The translations under genes were made by a program, and so were the position numbers. Positions 7,807 through 16,123 of a DNA stretch of 48,684 bases are shown here, piece by piece; the stretch's first letter is position 1; every line of letters starts with the position of its first letter. This DNA comes from an uncultured Opitutales bacterium (GTDB taxonomy: Bacteria; Verrucomicrobiota; Verrucomicrobiia; Opitutales; Intestinicryptomonadaceae), in NCBI GenBank assembly GCA_900545715.1, contig URAJ01000015.1, forward strand, positions 1-48,684. Direction: 5' to 3'. Below the pieces are notes generated by a model that did not search any database, was not told where the DNA came from, and saw only the letters and a list, made by a program, of their open reading frames with translations.

Positions 7807-8715
7807 TTAAAATGAGAACCCCGCGTGTAGCGAAAAAAACGGCGCGGCGTCGATTTCATATTCTCCAGACGAGCGCGAGTTGATCCGCAGGGCAATCTCG
7901 CGGTTGAAATTCCCTCCGATTGCCGCCGAAATGTAGGCGCGCTTTGAGATGTTGTATGTCGCCCCAACTGAAAATTGCACAAAGCTGTCCGAAACGCTCC
8001 GCCTGCCCTCCGATGAGTTAGCAAGCCTGTAATAAGAGTTTCTGTATTCGGCGACGGCGTTTAGAATAAGAGAATTGTCCCCGAAAATATCGTAGAGCAG
8101 CGCGGCGCCGGAAAATGTGCGCAGGCGCAGCCTGTCGGTGATTTTCCAGTCGATGAAACCGACGGGCAACCCCAGCCATGTGTTGTCGAGGCGCGAGTAC
8201 GCCATTGCCCCAATCCCCACCGTGAGGCTTTCGCAGAACGAGTATGATGCGCCCGCCCCCGCGAGCATTGTGCGCCCGCCCCAGATAGACGCCCCGGTTT
8301 CCGAGCCAATCGACGCGCTTGCAATGCCAAAAGCCCCCCAGCGCTCGCTTATGCGCGCGGTGTAAAAGGCGAGGGACGAAGCCCCGTTTGCGGAGGAGAA
8401 CGGCGCCGCCGCCGAGCTGAAATCGTATTGGCTGTATGTGTAATTTAGCGAGAGTGTGAGAAAATGTTTGTCGGCGTATGCGCCCTGAAATTTGACATTT
8501 GCCGAGGCCGAATACACTGCCAAATCGCCGTCTATTTTCGTTGATAAGTCGGCAGGGGCCGAGTATTCGCCGGAGGCGTCCACACTTACGCCCATTTTCC
8601 ACTTCGGGGCGAGGATATTTATTGCGGTGGCTCCGGAAGTGAGCATTTGCGCGTTTAAGGCGCACGCAAAGAGGGGCGCGCATATTGTGGCGTAAAATAT
8701 TTTGCGTAAGTTCAT
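7807..8715 (-). CDS. Outer membrane beta-barrel protein, family not recognised
   Basis: 302 residues: a signal peptide (to about ALNAQ, residue 23), then a run of amphipathic strands separated by short turns such as LTLSLNYTYSQYDF, SLTVGIGAMAYSRLDN, YISAAIGGNFNREIAL and a final strand FFSLHAGFSF. Ending in an aromatic residue (F) is the sorting feature of many outer-membrane barrels. Several features (GASYSF..SLTVGIG, a late FVQFSVGATYNISKRAYISAAIG) are common in small barrels such as the DUF6268-like group, but I cannot name the family with confidence. It is monocistronic. Its start is backed by TTGATT-N17-TTAACT-N8-ATG, so it is likely translated from a leaderless message. A structural or pore role is possible; no substrate can be inferred. 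Confidence 0.65.
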   Translation of the reverse strand: MNLRKIFYATICAPLFACALNAQMLTSGATAINILAPKWKMGVSVDASGEYSAPADLSTKIDGDLAVYSASANVKFQGAYADKHFLTLSLNYTYSQYDFSSAAAPFSSANGASSLAFYTARISERWGAFGIASASIGSETGASIWGGRTMLAGAGASYSFCESLTVGIGAMAYSRLDNTWLGLPVGFIDWKITDRLRLRTFSGAALLYDIFGDNSLILNAVAEYRNSYYRLANSSEGRRSVSDSFVQFSVGATYNISKRAYISAAIGGNFNREIALRINSRSSGEYEIDAAPFFSLHAGFSF

Positions 8716-8723
8716 TTGAGGTA

Positions 8724-8752
8724 AGTTAAAAGTATTTTTTATATAAAATCAA
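8724..8752 (-). promoter_or_regulatory. Promoter of the beta-barrel gene, leaderless type
   Basis: Minus strand: TTGATT (8752-8747), 17 bases, TTAACT (8729-8724), 8 bases, ATG at 8715. The -10 hexamer is identical to that of the GH99-esterase gene. Confidence 0.55.
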
Positions 8753-8830
8753 ACGCATTGTAGATGTTGGCTTCATCTAAAAGCCCCGAAATTCCGACCT
8801 CCGCTAATTGGGTATGTTCCCATAAAACGT

Positions 8831-8858
8831 TTGACAAAGAGAAAAGTCCGGGTAGGTT
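8831..8858 (+). promoter_or_regulatory. Possible promoter of pgi
   Basis: TTGACA (8831-8836), 16 bases, TAGGTT (8853-8858), then 13 bases to the ATG at 8872. The -10 match is poor. The element lies inside the longer open frame that begins at 8764, which argues for the later start. Confidence 0.4.
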
Positions 8859-8871
8859 TTACCCGATTATT

Positions 8872-10437
8872 ATGTCTTGGGAACGTTATAAAAAATATTA
8901 TCTGGGTCTCGAAAATATGGGATTCGGACTGGACGTAAGCAGAGTCGATTTTGACGACGCTTATTTGGCTTCAATGGAGGCGCCTATGAAAGAGGCGTTC
9001 GCGTCGATGGTTGCGCTCGAAGGCGGGGCGATAGCCAATCCCGATGAAAACAGAATGGTGGGGCACTACTGGCTCCGCGCGCCCGAACTTGCGCCGACTC
9101 CCGAAATAAAGGCGGAGATTGTCGAAAATATCGACAAAATAGAAAACTTTGCCAAGAAAATCCACGGCGGCGAAATATGCGGCGCCGACGGAAAATTTGA
9201 AAATATCCTGTGCATAGGCATAGGCGGATCGGCCTTGGGGCCGGAGTTTGTTTCCGAGGCGCTCGGTTGCCCGAAGTCGGACAAGATGAAGGTGTACTTC
9301 CTTGATAATACTGACCCCGACGGATACGATTTGGTGTTCGACAAGCTTGAAGGCAATCTCGGCAAGACGCTCGCGATAGTGACCTCCAAGTCCGGCGGCA
9401 CGCCCGAACCGCGCAACGCAATGATAGAGGCGCAGGCGCGCTGGGAAAAGGCGGGGCTCGATTTTGCGAAGCATGCAGTGGTGACGACCGGCGTTGGAAG
9501 CAAGCTCTATAACTATGCCAAGGAGCGCGGCTTTTTGGAATTCTTCCCGATGTGGGACTGGGTTGGAGGCCGCACGAGCGAATTCGCGGCAGTTGGACTG
9601 CTGCCGGCCGCCTTGCAGGGAATCGACATAAGGACAATGCTCAAGGGAGCCGCTGAAATGGACGCCGCAACGAGAGTGGCGGACATGCGCAAAAATCCGG
9701 CGGCGATGCTTGCGCTCATGTGGTACAAATGCACGTCCGGGAAGGGATTGAAAGACATGGTTATCCTTCCGTACAAGGACAGGCTGCTCCTATTTTCGAG
9801 ATATTTGCAGCAGTTGATAATGGAGTCGCTCGGCAAGGAGCTCGACTTGTCCGGCAAGAAGGTGGAGCAGGGCATTTCCGTATACGGCAACAAGGGTTCC
9901 ACCGACCAGCACGCGTATGTGCAGCAGCTGCGCGACGGCATAAACAATTTCTTTATAACGTTTATTGAAGTTCTCAAAGATCGCAACGGCGACAGCCCCG
10001 AAGTTGCGTCCGGCGAGACGAGCGGCGACTATCTCCAAGCATTCTTGCTCGGTACCCGCGAGGCCATATCCGCCAAGGGCAGGGACTGCATTACAATTAC
10101 CGTAAGCGAAGTTTCGCCATATTCCGTCGGCGAGCTGATTGCTCTTTACGACCGCACTGTCGGTTTGTATGCGAGCCTGATTGGCATAAACGCCTACCAT
10201 CAGCCCGGTGTTGAGGCCGGAAAGAAGGCGGCGGGCTCAATACTTGCAATGAAGGCAAAGATTATGGAAAAGCTTTCAGATACCGCTCTTTCTGTTGACG
10301 AAATTGCGCGAGAAATAAATCTTGAAAATGAAAAAGAAATAGTATTTAAACTACTAATACATCTTGCATCGAATCCGTCGACGGGGGTTGTTTCTTCCGG
10401 TGCCGGCTTTGATAAGAAATTTATCAAAATCAAATAG
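8872..10437 (+). CDS. pgi: Glucose-6-phosphate isomerase
   Basis: 521 residues from the ATG at 8872 ([17 protein letters not shown]). The frame is open back to 8764, but the extra 36 residues look non-coding and contain the likely promoter. Family features seen are [20 protein letters not shown] (sugar-phosphate loop), [13 protein letters not shown], the signature [35 protein letters not shown] and the C-terminal [14 protein letters not shown] with the catalytic histidine and lysine region. The enzyme interconverts glucose-6-phosphate and fructose-6-phosphate in the cytoplasm. The last 70 or so residues ([22 protein letters not shown]) look like a small helical tail, which some bacterial long forms carry. 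The next gene starts 27 bases downstream, so the two may share a transcript. Confidence 0.95.
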   Translation: MSWERYKKYYLGLENMGFGLDVSRVDFDDAYLASMEAPMKEAFASMVALEGGAIANPDENRMVGHYWLRAPELAPTPEIKAEIVENIDKIENFAKKIHGGEICGADGKFENILCIGIGGSALGPEFVSEALGCPKSDKMKVYFLDNTDPDGYDLVFDKLEGNLGKTLAIVTSKSGGTPEPRNAMIEAQARWEKAGLDFAKHAVVTTGVGSKLYNYAKERGFLEFFPMWDWVGGRTSEFAAVGLLPAALQGIDIRTMLKGAAEMDAATRVADMRKNPAAMLALMWYKCTSGKGLKDMVILPYKDRLLLFSRYLQQLIMESLGKELDLSGKKVEQGISVYGNKGSTDQHAYVQQLRDGINNFFITFIEVLKDRNGDSPEVASGETSGDYLQAFLLGTREAISAKGRDCITITVSEVSPYSVGELIALYDRTVGLYASLIGINAYHQPGVEAGKKAAGSILAMKAKIMEKLSDTALSVDEIAREINLENEKEIVFKLLIHLASNPSTGVVSSGAGFDKKFIKIK

Positions 10438-10464
10438 CAAACCGATTATTCTCTACTCCAAAAT

Positions 10465-11427
10465 ATGAAAGCAGTATCCATCTCCCTAAAAATTTTGGCG
10501 ATTCTCGCCGCATGCTTCTGTGTATATGCGTGGCTCGATACGCGCGGAAAGGTAAGCAGCGCGGAAGGGCTAATGAAAGACGTTCCCGGGGCGACTTTGC
10601 AGGAAAAATCCTCGAATATTCCCGGAATACTTTCTGAAAAAGCCAAGGTTGAAAGCAGCAATAAGGCGTTTAGGGCAAGCGTGAGCTCCCTTGAAGGCAA
10701 ACTGAAAAGCGCAAACGACGAACTCGAAAGCGAGCGCGTTAAGAATATCAAGGTAAACTCCGAGCTCACAAACGTAAAAGGGCAGGTATCTACTTTGACT
10801 GCAAATGTAGCGAGCTTGAAGGGGCAGATAACCCAGAAGAACACGCTAATCGAGCAGTACACCAAGGAGCTTGCCGAAAAGAACGCGATGCTCGCCAACA
10901 ACAACGAGACAGACGCTCTCAAAGAAAAGGTTGCAACTCTCGAAGCCCAGCTAAAAACCAAAACCGACGAGCTTGCCGAAGCCAATAAAAAGGCCAAGCT
11001 GATGGAGATGGCTGAAATAGTCGAAGTTGTCGAAACCGACGCGAGCGGCAAAAAGATTAAGAGAAAAATAGTAAAGACCCCCTACGTTCCGACCGGCGAC
11101 ATCGCAACAGTCATTGCGGTTGACCAGGAAAACGGCCTGGTGAGCATCAACCGCGGCGGAAAAGCCGGTGTTAAAGAATCCCAGAAGATACTTCTCAAAC
11201 GCGAAGGCAAATTGGTTTCCGAAATACTCATTACCGACGCGAAAGACGATCTTGCTGTTGGGCTCATTAACCGCGATGTTGCAATCCCCGAAACGATAGA
11301 AGTCGGCGATTTGCTCGAGCTTGCCGCTCCCCAACAGGCTTCCGAATCGGCTCCGGTGCAAGCCCCCGCTCCCGCGGCGGCTCCTGCGGCTAATTCCGAA
11401 GCTGAACAAGCTCCCGCTGAGGCGTAA
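10465..11427 (+). CDS. Membrane-anchored coiled-coil protein, unrecognised
   Basis: 320 residues. Residues about 7-23 form one hydrophobic segment (signal anchor or signal peptide). Residues about 45-180 are a long heptad-rich coiled coil (LEGKLKSANDELESERVKN, LKEKVATLEAQL). Residues about 205-280 form a small all-beta domain (VIAVDQENGLVSINRGGKAG, EILITDAKDDLAVGLI, VGDLLEL). The tail is rich in Ala, Pro and Gln. The C-terminal module resembles the small barrel found at the end of some FlgT-like or envelope proteins, a comparison made only by eye. The layout suggests an envelope spacer or scaffold. It lies between pgi and the first tiny lipoprotein, whose ATG is only 9 bases after this stop, so these two are very likely co-expressed. 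Confidence 0.6.
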   Translation: MKAVSISLKILAILAACFCVYAWLDTRGKVSSAEGLMKDVPGATLQEKSSNIPGILSEKAKVESSNKAFRASVSSLEGKLKSANDELESERVKNIKVNSELTNVKGQVSTLTANVASLKGQITQKNTLIEQYTKELAEKNAMLANNNETDALKEKVATLEAQLKTKTDELAEANKKAKLMEMAEIVEVVETDASGKKIKRKIVKTPYVPTGDIATVIAVDQENGLVSINRGGKAGVKESQKILLKREGKLVSEILITDAKDDLAVGLINRDVAIPETIEVGDLLELAAPQQASESAPVQAPAPAAAPAANSEAEQAPAEA

Positions 11428-11436
11428 TTTTATACT

Positions 11437-11616
11437 ATGAAATATTTGATAATATTTTCGTTTTTGGCATTGTTTTTGACTGGGTGCGAATCGACGGAGA
11501 CGAAGACGCTCCCGACGCGCGAGACAAACGACAGCGAGCTGCCATGGGGACGCCCGGCATCATGGGAAGGCGGATTGCCCGGAATGGGCGGCATAGGCAC
11601 TCCCACGAGATATTAA
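11437..11616 (+). CDS. Tiny lipoprotein, copy 1 of a tandem pair
   Basis: 59 residues, starting 9 bases after the coiled-coil gene. Residues 1-16 are a short signal peptide (MKYLIIFSFLALFLTG) with a lipobox ending at Cys17 (LTGC). The mature part of 43 residues begins CESTETKTLPTRETNDSEL and ends in a Trp/Gly-rich segment (WGRPASWEGGLPGMGGIG) plus TPTRY. Glu at position +2 of the mature protein gives no inner-membrane retention signal by the Asp+2 rule of E. coli. I do not recognise the family. A near-identical copy follows at 11701, and all but one of the differences in the mature core are synonymous, which argues that both are read as protein. Confidence 0.75.
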   Translation: MKYLIIFSFLALFLTGCESTETKTLPTRETNDSELPWGRPASWEGGLPGMGGIGTPTRY

Positions 11617-11672
11617 GCCTTTGTCTTGCGGTGGAAGTTCCGCGCAATGCGGCGAAAATAAAATGGAATTTG

Positions 11673-11700
11673 ACGGCGGATTTATTTCCGCCGTTTTTTT
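11673..11700 (+). terminator. Rho-independent terminator between the two tiny lipoproteins
   Basis: ACGGCGGA/TCCGCCGT, a perfect 8-base stem with a 6-base loop and seven T. The T-run touches the ATG of copy 2 at 11701. Confidence 0.9.
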
Positions 11701-11877
11701 ATGAATTGTGGCCGAATCGCACATAAATATTTTTGTTTTTTTGCATTGTTTTCGGGGTGCGAATCCACGGAGACAAAGACGCTCCCGACGCGCGAGACAA
11801 ACGACAGCGAGCTGCCGTGGGGACGCCCGGCATCATGGGAAGGCGGACTGCCCGGAATTGGCGGCATAGTGGGTTAA
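11701..11877 (+). CDS. Tiny lipoprotein, copy 2 of a tandem pair
   Basis: 58 residues if the ATG at 11701 is used. Cys20 follows KYFCFFALFSG, a lipobox-like but shortened hydrophobic region. From Cys20 on it matches copy 1 (mature CESTETKTLP through WEGGLPG), with Met to Ile at one place and a different C-terminus (GGIVG instead of GGIGTPTRY). The DNA over the shared 110 bases has about five changes, four of them synonymous. The codon aligned with the ATG of copy 1 reads CAT here, and the usable ATG sits directly at the end of the terminator of copy 1. It may be a degrading copy or be expressed from a start I cannot see. There is no clear ribosome-binding site. Confidence 0.5.
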   Translation: MNCGRIAHKYFCFFALFSGCESTETKTLPTRETNDSELPWGRPASWEGGLPGIGGIVG

Positions 11878-12305
11878 AAGAGCTTTACAGTAGCGGATTG
11901 TTTATTGGTAAATTTAGCCTTTGTTGAAGATTGCAGGTACATTGCGCAAAAGAAATAATTGGCAATTATTAAAGTATTCTGGAAATTGAGCGTCCCGCGG
12001 GGGATTCGGAAAATCGGCATTTTATTGCCGAAGTGTGGATTTTTTGAAAAATAGACAATATGCAAGTAGATTTCATAATGCGGCGCCTGCCTTTAAAATA
12101 AAGGCGCATAATAAAATTTTACCGTTGTAATCCCAAGGCATTTTACAATGCGCAATATCGTCAAAATATCAAAAAACTCTGACAGCATAGTGCGCTATTA
12201 TTTAAAACTATCCGCTAAAAAAGGTCTGCGGAGGCGGCCAAAAAAAATTTTCCGCTCGGCCTTTTTTAGGTGACGAGTTTTGGAAGAAAGCTTGGGCGCG
12301 TACAG
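11878..12305. other. Intergenic stretch after the tiny lipoproteins
   Basis: AT-rich with small hairpins, for example GCCTTTA/TAAAGGC near 12090, then a bidirectional terminator at 12217-12268. No coding frame is convincing. Confidence 0.5.
12217..12268. terminator. Bidirectional terminator, serves holA
   Basis: AAAAAAGG-C and GCGGA on the left pair with TCCGC and GGCCTTTTTT on the right with a small internal loop. The T-run on either strand suits both the lipoprotein side and holA. Confidence 0.65.
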
Positions 12306-13466
12306 CTAAGACATTACCCTGACAAAGAAATCGCGCATTACAGCTTCGTCGTTTGTATCCGGGGAAAGTAGAGCTTCAAATGCGGCGGCAATCCGCATTT
12401 GCGAGTCAAGCAGTTTTTTTAACGGTATTCGCGCGGCAATCGGCGCAAGCTTGGAGCCGGCGTACCACGGATTTTGGGAAAATACGTTGTAAGGCGTTTT
12501 CTCATCGCAGCCTGCGAATACTTCGGCATATTTGGCGCCAGCCGCCTCTAATGCGCCTCTCGGTTGCGGCTCAGCGCGCTTTGATATCTCGCCGGAGTCC
12601 ATCAAGGCTCTAAGCTGTATTAGTATTGAATTTTGTTTCTGTATGGCGGTGATAATCGGCCTCGCAGACGCTTTCTTATTCGCAAAAAAGTATCTTTTTA
12701 ATACCGCCAGTGCCGATTCGAGATTGCCTGAATAAAACGCGTTTGTTATGTCGAAGAAATCGCTTTCGCCAAAAATCGGCACCATTTCCGCCACGTCTTT
12801 TTGCGTTATTGTGCCTTTAAAATTTACGTAAGCGGCGAGTTTTTTTACTTCCTGAACGCACATTCTCGGGTTGCATGCGACAATGGAGGCGAGGGTTTCG
12901 GCGGCGCCGGGTTCAAACCTTATGCCGAGTGCGGCGGATTCGTTTCTTATAAGTTCTGAGCAGGCGGATATTGGGTCTTTCGCCTGAAAGTCCTCGCTTT
13001 CGGCAAAGGCGGAAAACTCCTTAAAAATTTTGCTTCTCCTATCTACGGGGGAGGCGTTTATAACTACAACCGCATTTTCGGGCGACAGTTTTTTTAAATA
13101 TTCGACGAGCTTTGCGAGGGTAGTTGCGACTTCCTCGTTTTTTAGGATTTTTGCGTCGCCAAAAAAATTTGCGTTGCGCAGCCATACGTACTTTGCGCCG
13201 CCAAATAGCGGCAGGGTGGCGGCGGCCTGCAAAGTTTGCGCGCAGGCTCTTGCGGCGTCTTCCGCTTTCTGGGAGGCGCCGTCGATTACCTCTTTTGACA
13301 TTTCGTCCAGCGCGTCTTTTGAGAGTTCCTCGAAAATTTCGCGCGCGCGGTTCGCGGCGATAAAGTCGTCGTCGGAGGTTATGAAATATGCCGCTTTTTT
13401 CCCCATGGCTTTCAAGTTCTTTCCGAGAGATTGTTTTGTCAACATTAACTTTTGTGTTGAACTCAT
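12306..13466 (-). CDS. holA: DNA polymerase III subunit delta
   Basis: 386 residues. The layout fits HolA: an N-terminal AAA-like domain without a working Walker A (YFITSDDDFIAANRAREIF, LPLFGGAKYVWLRNANFF, NAVVVINASPVDRRSKIFKEF), a middle lid (LGIRFEPGAAETLASIVACNPRMCVQEVKKLAAYV), and a helical collar domain (FFDITNAFYSGNLESALAVLKRYF, MRIAAAFEAL). Delta opens the beta sliding clamp during loader action in replication. It may start at 13466 or at an internal Met at 13445; neither has a clear ribosome-binding site. It is divergent from the rhamnosidase gene and has no partner gene of the loader nearby. Identification rests on domain pattern and key phrases and is fairly firm. Confidence 0.82.
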   Translation of the reverse strand: MSSTQKLMLTKQSLGKNLKAMGKKAAYFITSDDDFIAANRAREIFEELSKDALDEMSKEVIDGASQKAEDAARACAQTLQAAATLPLFGGAKYVWLRNANFFGDAKILKNEEVATTLAKLVEYLKKLSPENAVVVINASPVDRRSKIFKEFSAFAESEDFQAKDPISACSELIRNESAALGIRFEPGAAETLASIVACNPRMCVQEVKKLAAYVNFKGTITQKDVAEMVPIFGESDFFDITNAFYSGNLESALAVLKRYFFANKKASARPIITAIQKQNSILIQLRALMDSGEISKRAEPQPRGALEAAGAKYAEVFAGCDEKTPYNVFSQNPWYAGSKLAPIAARIPLKKLLDSQMRIAAAFEALLSPDTNDEAVMRDFFVRVMS

Positions 13467-13528
13467 TTATTATTATTCATAAAACAAGCTTTTCCCAATA
13501 AATACCAACTAATCTGATGGAGGAATAT

Positions 13529-15937
13529 ATGCGCAAGTATGTTGCGATTGCTTTATTGTTGGGGGCGGCGCTTCCCGCGTCAGCGTCCATTCCAGAACCG
13601 TACGATGTAAAAATGTGGGATACGTACCCCATAAAGGAAAATCCGCAAATATGGGAGAAAGTCCCGCCGATACTTAAAGAGGCGAGCTGGATTTGGCCGT
13701 TTCCTTCCAACTATCTTGATATCGTAAATTCCTACGCGCTTTTCCGCGAGACTTTTGACCTTTCAACTATTCCGGAAAAGGCAATTATGTACATAACTGC
13801 CGACCAAAAATACAGGCTGTACGTCAACGGAAAGTACGTATGCAACGGCCCCGCCCGCGGATTCCAAAAGTCTTGGCCATACGACGAAGTTGACATTGCC
13901 CCGTACCTAAAAAAAGGCAAAAACGCAATAGCCGTGCGCGCCTACAATGTTGGCAGAAACACTTTTTCGTATCTGACTGCCGGCGTTGCCGGTGTCTTGT
14001 ATGGAGTCGATTTGGGTGACGGCAAGAAAATAGTTTCCCGAAAAAATACAAAGTGTATCCGCCAAGACTCTTGCGACAGGGATACGGTTGCGTACTCGAT
14101 GCAGCTAAACAATCAAGAGCACATCGATATGCGCAAGGAGCCCCTCTCCGACTGGACTTCCCCCGACTTTGACGACTCCGCCTGGAGTACTACCGAAACT
14201 GCGAGACGGTGGGACGCCATGCCCTATTACACCTACGAGCCGCGCTTTACGCCGCTCGGCGAAAGCCGTATTCTGCCCGCTCCAAAACTCATAGGCGAAT
14301 CCTCCGGAAAGGCTTTTTCGGAAAGCGAGCGCTGCCGCAACATAAACGCCCTCATAGCCCGCGAGGATTGCTCCCACAGCCCGGCATCTTCGGATTCCGA
14401 ATGGATAAAAGTTCCGCCGACTTCGAAGGGCGAATTTCGCAGCTACCTATTCGATATGGGGAAGATAGTTGTGGGGGTTCCGATTCTCGAAGTCAAGGGG
14501 GCAAAGGGAGGCGAGATAATCGATATGACTTTTTCGGAGACGGTTTCGGAAAAGATGGAAGTATCAAACCAGTACTTGACGCATTGCGCTCCGGCGATGT
14601 CGAACCGCATGATAGCACGCGAAGGCGCCAACCGCCACGAATACTACCACCCGATAGGCTCGCGCTACATGATGCTGAGGGTTCGGGCAAACCCTGATTC
14701 GGAGCTCGAAATAAAGCCGTCTTTCAGGTGGGAGGCGTATCCGATTGGGCGCGACGGGAAATTTGAAACTTCCAATCCGCTCGCCGACAAAATATGGAAG
14801 GCGTGCGAACAAACTCAGAGGGTGTGCTCGCTCGACACATACGTTGATACACCGTACCGCGAGCAGGCGCAATGGTGGGGCGACGCCCGCGTACAGGCCT
14901 GGAATACTTTTATGCTCGGCGACGATCCGCGGCTTTTGTGGAGGGGAATCCGCCAGATAGCTATGCAGACCGCGCCCAACGGGTTGACATACGGACATTC
15001 TCCGACAATGGCGCACCACTGCATATTGCCGGACTATTCTGTCGTATGGATACTGACCCTGTTCGATTACTATTGGCAGACAGGGGATTCTTCCGTTTAC
15101 GACGATTACGAAAAGACGATAGACGCAATACTATCGTACTTTGACGGCGTGACAAACCCGAATACGGGGCTTGTTTCATACGACCCGCGCTATTGGCTTT
15201 TCCTTGACTGGACGAACATACAGCGCGACGGAGAGCCCGCAATACTCAATTTGTGGCTGCTGTATGCGCTCGACGTTACGGCGGATACTTGCGCAAAAAC
15301 CGGGCGCGAAGGCATGGCGAAAAAGTACTCTGCGCGCGCCGCAAAGCTAAGGGAGGCTATCGAGAAAAACCTCGTGGATTCCGACGGGCTAGTGCGCGAC
15401 GGCATTTTGCCTGGCGGCAAACCCAATCCTCTAAAAGGCATACAGGCGCAGGTTCTTGGGCGCATGACAAACCTAAAAGGCTTCGATTTTGAAAAGGCGA
15501 AGGATAAGATACTGTTGCCTTTCCTGCGCGGGGAACTAAAAACCCATGCGGACCCGTCGAGCTACTGGCATGTCTATCTGTACGACCTCATGATAAACGA
15601 GGGATACGGGCGCGAAGTTTACGCCGACATTTTAAGGAAGTGGAAAGATATGGCTGAATTTGGCACGGCGTATGAAGGGTTTGATAGCAAGACGGGAACG
15701 TGCTCGCATGCGTGGACGGCGCACCCGCTATTTTTGATGCCCCGCATACTCGGCGGCATAAAGCAGACTGCGCCCGCTTGGGGCAAAGTTTCGTTCAACC
15801 CGCTTTTCATTGAGGACAAGGGCTCGATAGTATGGCCGACTCCCCACGGAAAAATAAAGCTGCAATGGCGCAAGCTTCCCGACGGAACGTTTGAAAAGAA
15901 GCTCGACTTGCCAGAAGGAATAGAGCTTTCTAATTAG
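13529..15937 (+). CDS. Exported alpha-L-rhamnosidase, GH78 type
   Basis: 802 residues from the ATG at 13529. GGAGGA (13519-13524) is well placed before it, so I prefer it over the ATG at 13517. A signal peptide ends near ASAS. The N-terminal half carries beta domains (YRLYVNGKYVCNGPARGF is typical of the GH78 lectin-like domain), and the second half is an (alpha/alpha)6 barrel. The key motif DTPYREQAQWWGD has Asp, Glu and Asp at about residues 440, 445 and 452. That 0/+5/+12 spacing matches the catalytic Asp-Glu-Asp of characterised GH78 enzymes. A later YEGF region may supply the general base. The protein should release terminal L-rhamnose from pectin or other rhamnosylated glycans in the periplasm. 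It is monocistronic and ends at a strong terminator. Confidence 0.85.
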   Translation: MRKYVAIALLLGAALPASASIPEPYDVKMWDTYPIKENPQIWEKVPPILKEASWIWPFPSNYLDIVNSYALFRETFDLSTIPEKAIMYITADQKYRLYVNGKYVCNGPARGFQKSWPYDEVDIAPYLKKGKNAIAVRAYNVGRNTFSYLTAGVAGVLYGVDLGDGKKIVSRKNTKCIRQDSCDRDTVAYSMQLNNQEHIDMRKEPLSDWTSPDFDDSAWSTTETARRWDAMPYYTYEPRFTPLGESRILPAPKLIGESSGKAFSESERCRNINALIAREDCSHSPASSDSEWIKVPPTSKGEFRSYLFDMGKIVVGVPILEVKGAKGGEIIDMTFSETVSEKMEVSNQYLTHCAPAMSNRMIAREGANRHEYYHPIGSRYMMLRVRANPDSELEIKPSFRWEAYPIGRDGKFETSNPLADKIWKACEQTQRVCSLDTYVDTPYREQAQWWGDARVQAWNTFMLGDDPRLLWRGIRQIAMQTAPNGLTYGHSPTMAHHCILPDYSVVWILTLFDYYWQTGDSSVYDDYEKTIDAILSYFDGVTNPNTGLVSYDPRYWLFLDWTNIQRDGEPAILNLWLLYALDVTADTCAKTGREGMAKKYSARAAKLREAIEKNLVDSDGLVRDGILPGGKPNPLKGIQAQVLGRMTNLKGFDFEKAKDKILLPFLRGELKTHADPSSYWHVYLYDLMINEGYGREVYADILRKWKDMAEFGTAYEGFDSKTGTCSHAWTAHPLFLMPRILGGIKQTAPAWGKVSFNPLFIEDKGSIVWPTPHGKIKLQWRKLPDGTFEKKLDLPEGIELSN

Positions 15938-15956
15938 ACTTCGCTTTTAGCTTCGG

Positions 15957-15992
15957 GCGCGGCCTGTGAACATCGGGCCGCGCTTTTTTTTT
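15957..15992 (+). terminator. Rho-independent terminator after rhamnosidase
   Basis: GCGCGGCC and GGCCGCGC form an 8-base perfect stem with an 11-base loop, then nine T. Confidence 0.92.
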
Positions 15993-16123
15993 GCGAATAA
16001 TTCAATAAATAACGCCAATATTTACCGATTTTAGTTGATATTTTTCCTATGATTTATTAAAAGGACAACAGCAAGGCGGATAATACATTTGCCGACTAAA
16101 AAAACAAAAAAAAGAGGATAAAA

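Noticed and set aside
7593..7883. 97-codon frame starting NFFGTVQQGTIIAPASG
   Set aside because: The beginning looks protein-like, but the rest is low-complexity and basic, and it overlaps the RNA candidate and the end of the beta-barrel gene.
8764..8871. N-terminal extension of pgi
   Set aside because: A possible promoter lies inside it and the residues do not resemble the family N-terminus.
11484..11927. Two similar frames sharing KRQRAA...GTPGIMGRR text across the tandem repeat
   Set aside because: They are alternative frames of the duplicated lipoprotein DNA; the synonymous pattern fits the lipoprotein frame, not these.
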